DNA of 64,000 bases, taken from positions 2,790,001 to 2,854,000 of the forward strand of contig NZ_SISG01000001.1 of the NCBI RefSeq assembly GCF_004310685.1. Direction: 5' to 3'. This DNA is from Glaciihabitans arcticus. GTDB lineage: Bacteria > Actinomycetota > Actinomycetes > Actinomycetales > Microbacteriaceae. The position numbers and the translations under genes are program-made. Below the pieces are notes generated by a model. It made no database searches and was not told the origin of the DNA. It worked only from the letters and a program-made list of their open reading frames with translations. Positions 38,311 through 47,934 of the stretch are shown here, one piece after another (within the stretch, counting starts at the first letter, position 1; the number at the start of each line of letters is the position of its first letter).

Positions 38311-40270
38311 CGTGCACCGAGGGACGCCTCTTGACGTCTCTCTCCGCCTCGCGAAGAACTTCACGGGTGACGGGCGCGATCTCGCCATTGCCGACGAACA
38401 GGAATTTGAGCATGTTGGAGATCGGGTTGCCCTCCGTCCACTCGAAGTAGACGGACGGCACAACGCCCGACACGTCCCGGATTTCCAGCAGTACTGCGGC
38501 AATTGTGCTCGGCACATTGCCGCTCGAGACCTTCAGCACGCGGAAACCGTGAACTGACTCGCCGGTGACCACGAGGTCTTCCTCGAATTCTGAAGAGTCG
38601 GTGGTGTGCACCTCGAGGAAGATCGTCTTCGAATTGCGCGGGATGTGCGAGTAGCGACGCTCGTCGTCATTTTTCGCCTTGTACTCGGCTGCGGTGCCGT
38701 CATCCGGTTCATTGGCGATGATGCGGATCACGCCACGCTCGGCGTCGGCGCTGACGAAGGCCCGGGCCTGTTCGTCGAGGGCGACCGATGTGGCGCGTAC
38801 CTCGAACGACCTGCGCACTCGCGAGACGAGCGAGATGACAAGGATGCCGAGGATGAACAGCCCGGCGATGCGGATGCCGTCCGGGCGCTCGATGACGTTG
38901 ACCACAGTCGTGTAGAGGAAGACCACGGTGATGATGGCGAACCCGATCGTGCGCTTGCGCTGCTTTTTGCGACGCGCCGAGAGGGTGACGGCGACCGAGG
39001 CGGACGTGATCAGCACGAGAACGCCGGTCGCGTAGGCGCCGCCCTGAGCGTCCACATCGGCCTGGAATACGATCGTGATGAGGAAGGCGATGGCGGTGAA
39101 CACCAGTACCAGCGGCCGGACCGCCCGCGCCCACTGCGGGGCCATGCCGTACTTGGGCAGGTATCGAGGCACCAGGTTGAGCAGACCGGCCATCGCAGAC
39201 GCGCCCGCGAACCACAGGATGCAGATCGTGCTGATGTCGTAGGCCGTACCGAAGCCGGCGCCGAGGAACTCGTGGGCGAGGTAAGCAAGGGCGCGGCCGT
39301 TTGCTTCGCCGCCGGACTGGAACTCCTTCTGCGGAATCAACAGGGTGGTGACGATGCTCGATGTGATGAGGAAGGAGCTCATGATGATTGCGGCCGTGGC
39401 GAGCAGCCTGCCCGTTCCGCGGATACGCCCGATCGGCTTCGACTCGGTATCGCTCGCATCGCCGCGCACCTGCGGCATCACGGCCACGCCTGTCTCGAAT
39501 CCGGAGAGACCGAGGGCGAGCTTGGGGAAGACCAGCAGCGCGATGCCGACCATAACGAGCGGGTTTCCATGTTGGGTGTTGAGGGCCGCCCACCAGTCGG
39601 TGACGAGCACGCTGTTCTCGGCGACGTGCGCGAGCGAGACCACGAGCACGACGAGATTGAGGGCGAGGTAGACCGCGACCAGTACGACGGCGATCCCGAT
39701 CGCCTCGCGGAAGCCCTTGAGGAATACGATGGCGAGCAGCGTGACGAGCACGAGGGTGATGATCACCTGATTGCCTTCGAACCACGCCGGGGCGAAGGGG
39801 TTCTCGATAGCGTGCGCCGTGGCATCCGCCGCCGACAGCGTGATGGTGATCATGAAGTCGGTCGCCGCGAAGCCGAGCAGCACCAGGACGAAGATCTTGC
39901 CCGCCCACCAGGGCAGGAGCTTCTCAAGCATGGCTATGGATCCGGAACCCCGGAAGCTCTCGCGGGCGACGCGTCGGTAGACGGGGAGTGCGCCGAACAG
40001 AGTGAGCAGCACGAGCACGATCGTCGCGATCGGGGAGAGGAGTCCGGCTGCAACTGCAGCGATCGCCGGCTGGTAGCCGAGGGTCGAGAAGTAGTCGACG
40101 CCGGTGAGGCACATGACCCGCCACCACGAGTGGGCCTTCTCCGGAGCTGCTCCGTAGGGTCCCTCGTGGCGGCCCTTGCTGTCGACCAGGCCGCTCAGCA
40201 GCCAGCGCCGGAAGGGGCCCCGCGGGTCGGTAGTGGGAGCGGCGGCGACGACATCAGTGGGGGCAGACAT
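38303..40270 (-). CDS. APC superfamily permease with cytosolic C-terminal domain
   Basis: A 655-residue transporter. About residues 45-500 hold 12 predicted helices of the APC fold, starting [23 protein letters not shown], which includes the unwound helix-1 substrate site. A C-terminal cytosolic region of about 150 residues follows ([20 protein letters not shown] onward). Size and layout match KUP-like/amino acid permeases of actinobacteria; potassium or amino acid import both remain possible. AAAGGA six bases before the ATG. The 170-base upstream region has a GAGCCA/TGGCTC hairpin but no recognisable riboswitch. Confidence 0.88.
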   Translation of the reverse strand: MSAPTDVVAAAPTTDPRGPFRRWLLSGLVDSKGRHEGPYGAAPEKAHSWWRVMCLTGVDYFSTLGYQPAIAAVAAGLLSPIATIVLVLLTLFGALPVYRRVARESFRGSGSIAMLEKLLPWWAGKIFVLVLLGFAATDFMITITLSAADATAHAIENPFAPAWFEGNQVIITLVLVTLLAIVFLKGFREAIGIAVVLVAVYLALNLVVLVVSLAHVAENSVLVTDWWAALNTQHGNPLVMVGIALLVFPKLALGLSGFETGVAVMPQVRGDASDTESKPIGRIRGTGRLLATAAIIMSSFLITSSIVTTLLIPQKEFQSGGEANGRALAYLAHEFLGAGFGTAYDISTICILWFAGASAMAGLLNLVPRYLPKYGMAPQWARAVRPLVLVFTAIAFLITIVFQADVDAQGGAYATGVLVLITSASVAVTLSARRKKQRKRTIGFAIITVVFLYTTVVNVIERPDGIRIAGLFILGILVISLVSRVRRSFEVRATSVALDEQARAFVSADAERGVIRIIANEPDDGTAAEYKAKNDDERRYSHIPRNSKTIFLEVHTTDSSEFEEDLVVTGESVHGFRVLKVSSGNVPSTIAAVLLEIRDVSGVVPSVYFEWTEGNPISNMLKFLFVGNGEIAPVTREVLREAERDVKRRPSVHVS

Positions 40271-40429
40271 GCGTTCCTTTTGCGGGCGAAATTCGGGAGC
40301 CGAAGTGATGGCGAGCCAGATGGCTCCTGATCGTACGCCTGCGCGCGGCATCGCCGAGCCGTGTGGGCGTAAGGATTCCGTGAGGATTTTCGAGCCGCTC
40401 ACCCCGGCGTCCTGTCGTCGACAGAGCAG

Positions 40430-40435
40430 TAGTGT
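40430..40435 (+). promoter_or_regulatory. -10 box (TAGTGT), ABC transporter operon
   Basis: TAGTGT six bases before the ATG at 40442. Confidence 0.5.
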
Positions 40436-40441
40436 GGCCCC

Positions 40442-41194
40442 ATGAACGCTCTCGAGCTCCGCGGCCTCACCAAGCGTTTCGGCGGAGCAACGGCCGTCGA
40501 CTCACTGGATCTGGCGGTTCCGCCGGGCTCGTTCTACGGGCTGGTCGGCCCCAACGGTGCGGGAAAGACGACGACGCTGTCGATGGCGACCGGGCTGCTG
40601 CGTCCCGATTCCGGAACCGCCCTGGTGGGCGGCATCGACGTCTGGGAGCAGCCGCTCGAAGCCAAGCGCCTGATCGGCAACCTCGCCGATGGCGTCGACC
40701 TCTACGACCGGCTGACCGGCGAGCAGCTCATCACCTTCTCCGGACAGCTCTTCGGCCTCGACCGGGCGACTCTCGCCGGTCGCGTAGCCGACCTGCTGCA
40801 GCTGCTCGACCTCGAGGCTGCGGCCGGCCGTCTCGTCGCCGACTACTCGGCGGGCATGACCAAGAAGATCGCGCTGGCTTCTGCCCTCGTGCACTCGCCG
40901 CGACTGCTCGTGCTCGACGAGCCCTTCGAGTCGGTCGACCCCGTCTCGGCCGCGAACATCCGTGACATCCTCGACGGCTTCGTCGCGGGCGGTGGCACCG
41001 TCGTCGTCTCGAGCCACTCAATGGACCTGGTACAGCGCATGTGCGACCACGTCGCCATCGTCTCGGCCGGGCGCGTGCTCGTCGCCGGAACCATCGACGA
41101 GGTGCGCGGCGACGGCGACCTCGAGACGCGCTTCCTCGACCTGGTCGGCGGACGCCGTCGCGGGGAGGGTCCGGCGTGGTTGCTGTCCTCCTGA
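40442..41194 (+). CDS. ABC transporter ATP-binding protein
   Basis: A 250-residue ATPase subunit: Walker [11 protein letters not shown] (about 36-45), signature motif [12 protein letters not shown], Walker [13 protein letters not shown] and H-loop SSHSMD. The signature YSAGM replaces the usual LSGGQ, as in many gliding/antibiotic-type exporters. It powers the permease encoded next, whose GTG start lies 19 bases inside this gene. Probably an exporter of lipids, antibiotics or peptides. Leaderless start (TAGTGT). Confidence 0.95.
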   Translation: MNALELRGLTKRFGGATAVDSLDLAVPPGSFYGLVGPNGAGKTTTLSMATGLLRPDSGTALVGGIDVWEQPLEAKRLIGNLADGVDLYDRLTGEQLITFSGQLFGLDRATLAGRVADLLQLLDLEAAAGRLVADYSAGMTKKIALASALVHSPRLLVLDEPFESVDPVSAANIRDILDGFVAGGGTVVVSSHSMDLVQRMCDHVAIVSAGRVLVAGTIDEVRGDGDLETRFLDLVGGRRRGEGPAWLLSS

Positions 41195-42759
41195 GGCTGC
41201 GCTTCCGCGTGCTCGGCAACTCGCTGAGACGCAACCCCGCGCAACTCATTGCGGTGATTGTGGGCGGGATGCTCGGCGCAGGTCTCCTGGCGGTCGCGCT
41301 CGGCGCCCTGTTGTTCACGTCCACCGCACTCCCCATCGCCGCCCAGACCGTTGTGGTGTTCGGTGGAAGCGCCCTCGTGCTCGGCTGGATGCTGCTGCCG
41401 CTGGTGTTCGACGGCGTCGACCGCACCCTCGAGCCGGTGAAGCTCGCGCGGTTCCCCGTCACCACGACGCAGCTCATGACGGCGATGTTCCTTGTCGGCC
41501 TGGCCTGGGTGCCCGGCGTCACTACCGTGCTGGGTTCGATCGGCACCGCCCTGGCCTGGCGCGAGTACCCGGTCTCCGCTCTCGTCGCCGTGATCACCGG
41601 ACTGCTCGGTGCCGCTACCTGCATCGTCGGATCCCGCCTCACGACATCCGTCGCCGGGATGCTGCTGCGCGGTCGGGGTGCATCACGAATCGTGACCGCC
41701 GTGCTGGTGCTCCTGGTGATCGCCGGCCCGTTCGCTCTCGCGCGACTCGGGGAGGCGAAGGTGCGCGGGTCCGATCTGCTCGAGGGATTCGGATCGGTTG
41801 CAACGGTGCTCGGCTGGACGCCGTTTGGTGCTGTCTGGTCGATCCCCGGCCGTATTGCGATGGGTGACAGCGCGGGCGTACTTGGTGCTTCGGCGATCGC
41901 GATCGGCACGCTGGTCGGCCTGCTGCTCCTGTGGCGGCTGGCCCTCGGCGCGAACCTCCGTGTGCGTGGCGAGGCGCCCGTTCGCGCGGTCGCCGGCGGT
42001 CGGCTCGGCGCGCTCGGCTGGTTCCCGTCATCCCCGACCGGCGCGGTGGCCGCCCGAACCTTCATCTACTGGTTCCGTGACGCGCGGCAGGCGCGGCAGC
42101 TCATCCTCATCCCGGTGCTGCCGGCGCTGATGCTCACACTGTGGGGGCTGATCCGCATTGACGCGCTGGCCTTCGCCGCAGGCCCCTTCGTGGCCTCGCT
42201 GCTGCCGCTCGCCGTGTTCGCGGGCCTTTCCTATGACGGAACCGCCTTTGCCGCGGAGCTCGCCGCCGGCGTGCGCGGCCGCCACGACCGGCTCGGCCGA
42301 GCGATCGCGCTGCTCGCCATCGCCGGGCCGTCCGTGATCGTGGTGCAGGTGACGGTCGCCCTGATCATCGGGCGCCCGGGCGACCTGCCCGCGCTGCTCG
42401 GCATCTCGCTCGGTACGCTCCTCGTCTCGATCGGCGTGGTGAGCGTCTCTTCGGCGTGGATCGTTGTGCCGGTCACGCGAGCCGGCCGCAATCCGTTCGC
42501 GGCCCAGCCCGGTGCGGCCACCGTGTCGATTGTCGGCTCGTACGTCGTGTCTGGGGCAACCGTCGCCCTCGTGCTTCCCGTCATCGCCCTCGGGGTCGCG
42601 GCACTCGCCACCGGCATCCCGCTGCTCGGCTGGCTCGCGCTCGCCGCAGCGCTGGTTCTGGGCTTCGGCATCGCCTGGGCCGGAGTCGTGATCGGCGGCC
42701 GCGTTCTCGATCGCACCGGTTCGTCGGTGCTTGCGCGGCTGCGGGTCATTCGCGCCTGA
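41176..42759 (+). CDS. ABC transporter permease
   Basis: A 527-residue integral membrane protein with about 12 helices and no soluble domain, starting [21 protein letters not shown]. The GTG at 41176 is chosen from GGAGGG six bases upstream; it overlaps the 3' end of the ATPase gene by 19 bases, so translation is coupled. The family of large two-half permeases paired with a single ATPase is found in actinobacteria; the substrate is unknown. Confidence 0.9.
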   Translation: MVAVLLRLRFRVLGNSLRRNPAQLIAVIVGGMLGAGLLAVALGALLFTSTALPIAAQTVVVFGGSALVLGWMLLPLVFDGVDRTLEPVKLARFPVTTTQLMTAMFLVGLAWVPGVTTVLGSIGTALAWREYPVSALVAVITGLLGAATCIVGSRLTTSVAGMLLRGRGASRIVTAVLVLLVIAGPFALARLGEAKVRGSDLLEGFGSVATVLGWTPFGAVWSIPGRIAMGDSAGVLGASAIAIGTLVGLLLLWRLALGANLRVRGEAPVRAVAGGRLGALGWFPSSPTGAVAARTFIYWFRDARQARQLILIPVLPALMLTLWGLIRIDALAFAAGPFVASLLPLAVFAGLSYDGTAFAAELAAGVRGRHDRLGRAIALLAIAGPSVIVVQVTVALIIGRPGDLPALLGISLGTLLVSIGVVSVSSAWIVVPVTRAGRNPFAAQPGAATVSIVGSYVVSGATVALVLPVIALGVAALATGIPLLGWLALAAALVLGFGIAWAGVVIGGRVLDRTGSSVLARLRVIRA

Positions 42760-42788
42760 TCGCTCTGGAATCTGCCAGCGACCCGCCC

Positions 42789-42794
42789 TAGCGT
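42789..42794 (+). promoter_or_regulatory. -10 box (TAGCGT), SDR gene
   Basis: TAGCGT six bases before the ATG at 42801; it favours this ATG over the GTG at 42798. Confidence 0.55.
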
Positions 42795-42800
42795 GGGGTG

Positions 42801-43622
42801 ATGGACTCGCAGAAGACCTTCCTCATCAGCGGCGCTTCACGCGGACTCGGGCGGGCGATCGCCCTCGCCGCGCTGGACGCCGGCCACACCGTCGTCGCAA
42901 CCGTGCGGGGCGAGCATGATCTGCCGGGGAACGAGCGGCTGGTCATCCAGAACCTCGATGTGCGCGACCGGGCCGGAGCTTTCGAGGCTGTGGATGTCAC
43001 GGTCTCACGTTTCGGTCGACTCGACGTTCTCGTGAACAATGCCGGCTACGGTCTCGTCGGAGCCGTCGAGGAGGTGAGCGAGCAGGAGGCGCGCGAGATT
43101 TTCGACACCGACCTGCTCGGGGCGCTGTGGCTCACGCAGGCTGCGCTGCCCGGAATGCGCGAGCAGGGCTCGGGGCACATCGTGCAGATCTCCACGGTCG
43201 GCGCCGTCGGAACCGTGCCGACGCTCGGCCTCTACAACGCGGCCAAGTGGGGGCTTGAGGGATTCAGCGAGGCGCTCGCGGCCGAGGTGGCCGGCTTCGG
43301 TATCCGCGTGACGATCGTCGAGCCCGGTGGGGTCGACACGTCCTGGGGGACGACGAGCATGCGCTTCGCGACCCCGAACCCCGCCTACGACGAACTGCGG
43401 ACGCAGCTGTTCGGGTCGGCGGAGATCCCGTGGCCGAACGACGGCGGCACCGGCGGGGGAACGAGTGCCGGGGATGCGGCGGCCGACATCCTCGCCCACA
43501 TCGACGACCCAGCAGACGAACGACTGCGTCTGCTGGTCGGCGATGACTCGCCGGGCCAGGTTGCCGAGGCGCTCAAGCGCCGCCGCGAGGACTACCACAA
43601 GGACCCGCGCTTCGGTGCCTAG
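42801..43622 (+). CDS. Short-chain dehydrogenase/reductase (SDR)
   Basis: A 273-residue SDR: FLISGASRGLGRAIALAAL, LVNNAGYG, catalytic Ser in ISTVGAVG and Tyr/Lys in LYNAAKWGLEGFSEAL. The C-terminal 60 residues (GGGTSAGDAAADILAHIDDP) are typical of the 'oxidoreductase, SDR family' close to 17-beta-HSD-like proteins. Single-gene unit with a leaderless promoter. Substrate unknown. Confidence 0.93.
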   Translation: MDSQKTFLISGASRGLGRAIALAALDAGHTVVATVRGEHDLPGNERLVIQNLDVRDRAGAFEAVDVTVSRFGRLDVLVNNAGYGLVGAVEEVSEQEAREIFDTDLLGALWLTQAALPGMREQGSGHIVQISTVGAVGTVPTLGLYNAAKWGLEGFSEALAAEVAGFGIRVTIVEPGGVDTSWGTTSMRFATPNPAYDELRTQLFGSAEIPWPNDGGTGGGTSAGDAAADILAHIDDPADERLRLLVGDDSPGQVAEALKRRREDYHKDPRFGA

Positions 43623-43658
43623 GGTGCAGTGGCCGCGTGACCATTCTCCCAAAGGTGC

Positions 43659-44636
43659 CTACACGCTCGCGCCGAGCAGCCCCTCGAGCCGGGCGTAACT
43701 CGTCTCCATGCCGTCCGTCATCCCGGTCGCCAGGATGGCGTCGCGCTGCTCGGCGTTGGCGTAGGTGATCACGAGCGAGAGCAGGGTGCCGTTCTCGACC
43801 GGGGTCAGGCTGAGCTCGTTGAGCGTCGCCGGGAAGTCCATGCCGATCATCGCCTCGGTCGTGACGGCGCGATGGGGTGCGTCCTCCTCGAGCAGTTCGC
43901 CGGTGAAGCCGAAGCCCTCGCCGCCGCCTTCGGGTGCCCACATATAGCGGTAGCTGTCGCCGACCTTCGTCGCGATCTCGCACACCGGCATCGTCCAACC
44001 GTCGGGTCCGAGCAGCCACTGCTTCATGAGGTCGGGGTCGTTGTGGGCGTGCCAGACCTGTTCGACACTGCCCCGTATGACGCGTGCCACGCGTACCTGC
44101 GTGTCGCTCAGGATCTGCGCCTCAGCGCCCCTCTCGGTCGCGAAGGCGGCGAGGTCGGCGAGCACGTCATCGATCTGCGCCATGGCCTGCTTGGTGCCGT
44201 CCAGCATGCCCATCTCGACGAGCTGCTCGAGCTGTTCGAGGGACCCGAAGGTGGACACCGTGGTAAGCCGGCTGCCGTCATCCGTCGTGGCGAACGAGAA
44301 GTCCATGCGGGTGGTCGGCAGGTCGGTGTTCGCGTTGCCCTTCTCGTCGGCAAACGAGTCGTCGACGGTGAACGTGTTGGGTGCGTCAACGGACGTCCAC
44401 TCCCAGCAGCCGTAATGCTCGTCTCCCTCGGGCCCGGTCATCTTGTAGACGCTGCGACCGCCGGCCGCTGCATCGTGGCGGAGAAAGGTTGCCGGATAAA
44501 TCGGCGGTCCCCAGAAGCGCTCGATCTGGCGGGGGTCGGCGTAGGCGTCCCAGAGCCGGCGCACCGACACGGGGAAGTCGGCGACGATGGTGATGGTGAG
44601 ATTGTCGAGGTCTTTCTCGACGGAGGTGACGGGCAT
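43659..44636 (-). CDS. Tandem SRPBCC (AHSA1-like) protein
   Basis: A 325-residue protein made of two SRPBCC hydrophobic-ligand domains. The first (1-165) starts ITIVADFPVSVRRLWDAYAD and has PRQIERFWGPP; the second (175-325) has VRVARVIRGSVEQVWHAHND and DPDLMKQWLLGPDGW. Both keep the AHSA1 pattern W-x-A-x-x-D...(F/W)W. It starts two bases after the ArsR stop codon, with AAAGG as ribosome site, and is therefore cotranscribed with that regulator. ArsR-AHSA1 pairs are frequent; the ligand is unknown. Confidence 0.9.
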   Translation of the reverse strand: MPVTSVEKDLDNLTITIVADFPVSVRRLWDAYADPRQIERFWGPPIYPATFLRHDAAAGGRSVYKMTGPEGDEHYGCWEWTSVDAPNTFTVDDSFADEKGNANTDLPTTRMDFSFATTDDGSRLTTVSTFGSLEQLEQLVEMGMLDGTKQAMAQIDDVLADLAAFATERGAEAQILSDTQVRVARVIRGSVEQVWHAHNDPDLMKQWLLGPDGWTMPVCEIATKVGDSYRYMWAPEGGGEGFGFTGELLEEDAPHRAVTTEAMIGMDFPATLNELSLTPVENGTLLSLVITYANAEQRDAILATGMTDGMETSYARLEGLLGASV

Positions 44637-44638
44637 GA

Positions 44639-44998
44639 TCAGCCTTTCTGGTTTGGTGGGGTGCCGTCTTCGGCGAGCAGGGCGTCGAGTCGATCGACGC
44701 GCGAGCGCCAGATGTCCTCGAATCGGTCGAGCAGGCGCTGCGCCTGGCGGATGCGTTCGGGCTCTCCCCGCACCATCCGCTCGCGGCCGCGCTGTTCCTT
44801 GGTCACGAGCCTCGCCTCCTCGAGTACGGCGACGTGCTTCTGCACTGCCGCAAATGACATGTCGTACGACTCAGCGAGCTGGGTGACCGATACCTCGGCG
44901 AGCAGCGTTCGGCGCACGATGTCGCGTCGCGTCGCATCGGCGAGAGCCCGGAACATCCGGTTCACGTCTTCGTCTGTGAGTTCCTGTTGTACAACCAT
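44639..44998 (-). CDS. ArsR family transcriptional regulator
   Basis: A 119-residue winged-helix repressor. It reads MFRALADATRRDIVRRTLL, then VSVTQLAESYDMSFAAVQKHVAVLEEARLV (recognition helix) and a wing with KEQRGRERM. The metal-site cysteines of ArsR/SmtB (ELCVCDL) are absent, so it belongs to the non-metal (SdpR/Rv2034-like) group. It heads the operon with the SRPBCC gene. A perfect GTACAACC-N4-GGTTGTAC repeat overlaps its own start codon, which suggests autorepression. Confidence 0.93.
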   Translation of the reverse strand: MVVQQELTDEDVNRMFRALADATRRDIVRRTLLAEVSVTQLAESYDMSFAAVQKHVAVLEEARLVTKEQRGRERMVRGEPERIRQAQRLLDRFEDIWRSRVDRLDALLAEDGTPPNQKG

Positions 44999-45008
44999 TT
45001 GGTTGTAC
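44989..45008. promoter_or_regulatory. Inverted repeat over the ArsR start codon (operator)
   Basis: GTACAACC (44989-44996) and GGTTGTAC (45001-45008), perfect 8-bp arms, 4-base centre. The ATG of the ArsR gene (44998-44996) lies inside. A bound repressor would block promoter clearance or translation start. Confidence 0.6.
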
Positions 45009-45017
45009 GTTACGCCC

Positions 45018-46142
45018 CTATGCCGAGTCGCGCAAGAGCGAGTTTGCGAAATCCCGGATGCGCCCTGCCATGGCATCCGGGACTTCGGCCGCGGTGAAGT
45101 GACCGCCCTCATCGAGACGCTCGAACACGCGCAGGTCTCGGTAGAAGTCGCGCGCGACCGACTCGGGATAGTCGTGCTCGTGCCGCTGGATGAACACAGC
45201 GGCCGGCACCTCGACCGGCGGTGTTCGGCCGGGAGTGTCAGCGCCCTCGTAGTAGGGCCGGAACGACGTGGCGATCGACCGCGTGTGCCAGTAGATCATC
45301 GCTTCGGTGAGGATGCGCTCGCGGGCGATCCGCTTCTCGACGCCGCTCGGGTCGCCGGGTGGGGTGTCGCTCCACTCGACGAGCTTCTCTGCGAGCCACG
45401 CCAGCAGCCCGGCGGGGGAGTCGCCCAGCGCAGCCGCGAGTGTATCGGGACGGGTCGCCTGCACGTGTCCGTAGGCCCCGTCGGGGCCGTGGGTGGCGGC
45501 GATCCTCTCGAAGAAGGCCGTCGCCGCCGGGTCGGCATACGTGGCGCGCTCCTCGCTCGTGCCGAAGTGCGCGTGCGTCGCGATGATGCCGTCGACCTCC
45601 TCCGGCCAGGTCGCCGCAATCAGGTCGTTGACGTTCGCGGAGACGTCTTCGCCGTAGGTGAAATACGAGGCGTAGCCCAGCGTCTCGGTCATCAACACGT
45701 GCATGCTGTGGGCGAGCCGGTCTTCGGAGATCGGTCCGTTTGCGTAGGGCGGCGAGAACCCGAAGCCGGGAAAGCTCGGTACAACAAGATTGAAGTCGGG
45801 CAGCCGGTCCACGAGCTCGAGCTGCAGCGCGAAGGTGTGGGGCCAGCCATGCATCACGAGTAGCGTCGGGGCGCCCGACCGGTCGGCGGCGCGGTGCACA
45901 AAATGCAGGAACTCGCCGTCGACCTGCGCGAGGAACTGCGGGTAGGCGTTCAGCTGTGCCTCGCGCTCTCGCCAGTCCAGCTCGAGCCAGGAGTGGACGA
46001 GTTGGCGCAGGTACGCCTCGGTCATGCCCGATGCCGGTCGTCGGGGTGAGTCCGGCAGGAAACGGGTGGCGCGCAGGCGCTGGCGCAGGTCCGCCAATTC
46101 GGCATCGGTGACATGAATGAGAAACAGCTCTGGCTCGCTCAT
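45018..46142 (-). CDS. Epoxide hydrolase family protein (EHN type)
   Basis: A 374-residue enzyme. The N-terminal EHN domain (FLIHVTDAELADLRQRLRAT ... YLRQLVHSWLELDWREREAQLN) precedes an alpha/beta-hydrolase core. The oxyanion motif is MHGWPHTF, the nucleophile elbow YGEDVSANV (Asp where esterases have Ser), and the base is in DEGGHFTAAE. These are the parts of microsomal-type epoxide hydrolases. The elbow is GEDVS rather than the usual GGDWG, so substrate range may differ. TAGCGT six bases before the ATG suggests leaderless expression. Confidence 0.9.
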   Translation of the reverse strand: MSEPELFLIHVTDAELADLRQRLRATRFLPDSPRRPASGMTEAYLRQLVHSWLELDWREREAQLNAYPQFLAQVDGEFLHFVHRAADRSGAPTLLVMHGWPHTFALQLELVDRLPDFNLVVPSFPGFGFSPPYANGPISEDRLAHSMHVLMTETLGYASYFTYGEDVSANVNDLIAATWPEEVDGIIATHAHFGTSEERATYADPAATAFFERIAATHGPDGAYGHVQATRPDTLAAALGDSPAGLLAWLAEKLVEWSDTPPGDPSGVEKRIARERILTEAMIYWHTRSIATSFRPYYEGADTPGRTPPVEVPAAVFIQRHEHDYPESVARDFYRDLRVFERLDEGGHFTAAEVPDAMAGRIRDFANSLLRDSA

Positions 46143-46148
46143 GCAGCT

Positions 46149-46154
46149 ACGCTA
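46149..46154 (-). promoter_or_regulatory. -10 box (TAGCGT), epoxide hydrolase gene
   Basis: TAGCGT six bases before the ATG at 46142. It lies just beyond, and nearly touches, the end of the reductase gene at 46152. Confidence 0.5.
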
Positions 46155-46856
46155 TGCCGCACCACCGACCCACGGCGAGTCTGCGCGGGCTGCGGCCACG
46201 AGCAGGCCGCGCTCCGTCTCGGGGAAGGCGGTAACGGCATCCCGAACCGCCTGCCTCTCGAAGTTCGCGCCGAACAGGGCACTGCCTGGCTCGAGATTGA
46301 TGCTGTCGCGCAGGGTGCCGACCGTCACCGGGTCGAAGCCCACGGCATCGACGAGGGCGGCGGTGGTCTCGAGGTCGGCGGCATCGTCACCGGCGATGCC
46401 CAGGGCCTTGCGGCCGGGGGCACCCGCGGGCCGCGGACCCTCGTCGAGGTCGTGGTAGCCCATGTGGTTGAAGGCCTTCAGGACTCGCGATTCGGGGAGA
46501 TACGCCTGCACCAGTTCGCTCGTCGAGACGCGCGGGTCGCTGAGGTCGTCACGGAATCCGTCGATCTCCCACCAGTAGTTCATCGCGTCGAGTACCAGCT
46601 TGCCGCGCAGCGCGTCGCGCGGAATGGTCAGGTACTTTCCGAGCGGCAGGGCGAGGATGACGACCTCCGCTTTGCGAGCGACCTCCTCGGAGGTGCCGAC
46701 CTCGGCCCCCGGCACGAGCACCTCGACGGTCAGCGCGATCCTCGAGGCCTCCCGCGAGCCGGCGATGATGACACGGTAGCCGGCGGCGACGAACAGGCGG
46801 CCGAGCACGGTGCCGACCTTGCCGGCGCCCAAAATGCCGATGACTGGCTTAGGCAT
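46152..46856 (-). CDS. NADPH-dependent reductase, F420-reductase/NAD(P)-binding type
   Basis: A 234-residue Rossmann protein. It starts MPKPVIGILGAGKVGTVLGR with the GxGxxG dinucleotide loop and has a long MNYWWEIDGF segment after the second strand. Pattern and length fit the F420H2:NADP oxidoreductase/'NADPH-dependent F420 reductase' family; without other F420 genes the cofactor is uncertain. The ATG lies eight bases inside the end of the LLM flavoenzyme gene (46849-47889), so both form a MarR-controlled operon. Confidence 0.87.
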   Translation of the reverse strand: MPKPVIGILGAGKVGTVLGRLFVAAGYRVIIAGSREASRIALTVEVLVPGAEVGTSEEVARKAEVVILALPLGKYLTIPRDALRGKLVLDAMNYWWEIDGFRDDLSDPRVSTSELVQAYLPESRVLKAFNHMGYHDLDEGPRPAGAPGRKALGIAGDDAADLETTAALVDAVGFDPVTVGTLRDSINLEPGSALFGANFERQAVRDAVTAFPETERGLLVAAARADSPWVGGAA

Positions 46857-47889
46857 TGACGTTCTCCTCCGCAAGGATCTCGCGCACGCGCGGCGCGACC
46901 TCGGTGCCGAGCAGTTCGATCGTGCGGGCGCGTGCCCCGACCGGCAGCCCGGGCACATCGTATTTGAGGTCGAAGCGGCTGATCCGCAGCTCGCGGGTCA
47001 TGCGCGCGATCTTCTGCGCGACGGTGTCGGCGGAGCCCACGAAAAGTGCACCGGTCGCGAGCTCGAGGTCGTAGCGCTCGCGGGTCGGGGCGTAGAAGCC
47101 GCGCTCCTTGCCCATCTGCTCGACCATGGGCTTCCACGATTCCCACCACAGGTCGGCGGCTTCTTCGTCGGTGTCGGCTACGAGGCCGAGAGCGTGCTGG
47201 CCGACGGGCTGGCGGGGCATCCCGAACTGTTCGAGCGCACGGTAGTACAGGTCGACGTGCCCGGCGAAGCGCTGTGGTTCGCCGCCGATGATGGCGAGCA
47301 TCAGCGGCAGTCCGTAGCGGGCCGCGCGGATGACCGAGTTGGGGCTGCCGCCGACGCCGATCCAGGTCGGGATGCCTCCGGCGCGCATGGTCGGATGCAG
47401 CGTCTGGTCGACGAGGGGTGCGCGCACGGTGCCCGACCACGTGACCGGCATCCCGGACTGCAGCTGCATGAACAGCTCGAGCTTCTCTTCGAACAGCTGC
47501 TCGTAATCGGCCAGGTCGTAGCCGAACAGCGGGAAGGACTGCGTCTGCGAGGCGCGGCCGAGCACAAGCTGCGCGCGACCGTTCGAGATCGCGTCGAGGG
47601 TGGAGAACTCGTTGTAGAGGCGAACCGGGTCATTGGTGCTGAGCACCGTCACCGAGGTGCCGAGCTTGATGCTCTCGGTCGCGGTGGCCATGCCGGCGAG
47701 CAATACGGCCCCGGCCGAATCGACAAACCCTTCGCGGTAGTGCTCTCCGACACTGAAGACGTCGATGCCGGCGGACTCGGCGAGCTTCGCCTCCTCGATG
47801 AGCAGGCGCACCGTCTCGGCGTCGCTGAACGTGCGGCCCCCCTCGGTGGGTACGTCGCCGAAGGTGTTCAGCCCGATTTCGAAGCTCAC
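46849..47889 (-). CDS. LLM class flavin-dependent oxidoreductase
   Basis: A 346-residue luciferase-like monooxygenase. Features: VSFEIGLNTFGDVP at the first strand, DVFSVGEHYREGFVDSAG, TSVTVLSTNDPVRLYNEFST, and GIPTWIGVGGSPNSVIRAARYG. The fold is a TIM barrel that binds FMN or F420; this branch is typical of actinobacterial putative oxidoreductases. The GTG at 47889 (GGAGG five bases upstream) is chosen over a TTG 12 bases earlier. It is divergent from the MarR gene at 47961 and shares its two operators. Confidence 0.92.
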   Translation of the reverse strand: MSFEIGLNTFGDVPTEGGRTFSDAETVRLLIEEAKLAESAGIDVFSVGEHYREGFVDSAGAVLLAGMATATESIKLGTSVTVLSTNDPVRLYNEFSTLDAISNGRAQLVLGRASQTQSFPLFGYDLADYEQLFEEKLELFMQLQSGMPVTWSGTVRAPLVDQTLHPTMRAGGIPTWIGVGGSPNSVIRAARYGLPLMLAIIGGEPQRFAGHVDLYYRALEQFGMPRQPVGQHALGLVADTDEEAADLWWESWKPMVEQMGKERGFYAPTRERYDLELATGALFVGSADTVAQKIARMTRELRISRFDLKYDVPGLPVGARARTIELLGTEVAPRVREILAEENVNA

Positions 47890-47904
47890 TGCGTCCTCCA
47901 AGTA

Positions 47905-47918
47905 ATTGACGTGTCAAT
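47905..47918. promoter_or_regulatory. MarR-type operator 1 (ATTGAC-gt-GTCAAT)
   Basis: Perfect 6-bp arms. Contains the -35 (TTGACG, 47906-47911) of the plus-strand MarR promoter and touches the minus-strand -10. Confidence 0.6.
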
Positions 47919-47934
47919 CATGCGTCGTTATGAT
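47906..47934 (+). promoter_or_regulatory. Promoter of the MarR gene (TTGACG-17-TATGAT)
   Basis: TTGACG at 47906-47911 and TATGAT at 47929-47934. AGGAGG precedes the ATG at 47961. Confidence 0.6.

Noticed and set aside
40271-40440. Possible c-di-AMP (ydaO) or other riboswitch before the APC permease
   Set aside because: Such elements often precede potassium and amino acid permeases, but the conserved ydaO core sequences could not be found; only a short GAGCCA/TGGCTC hairpin is present.
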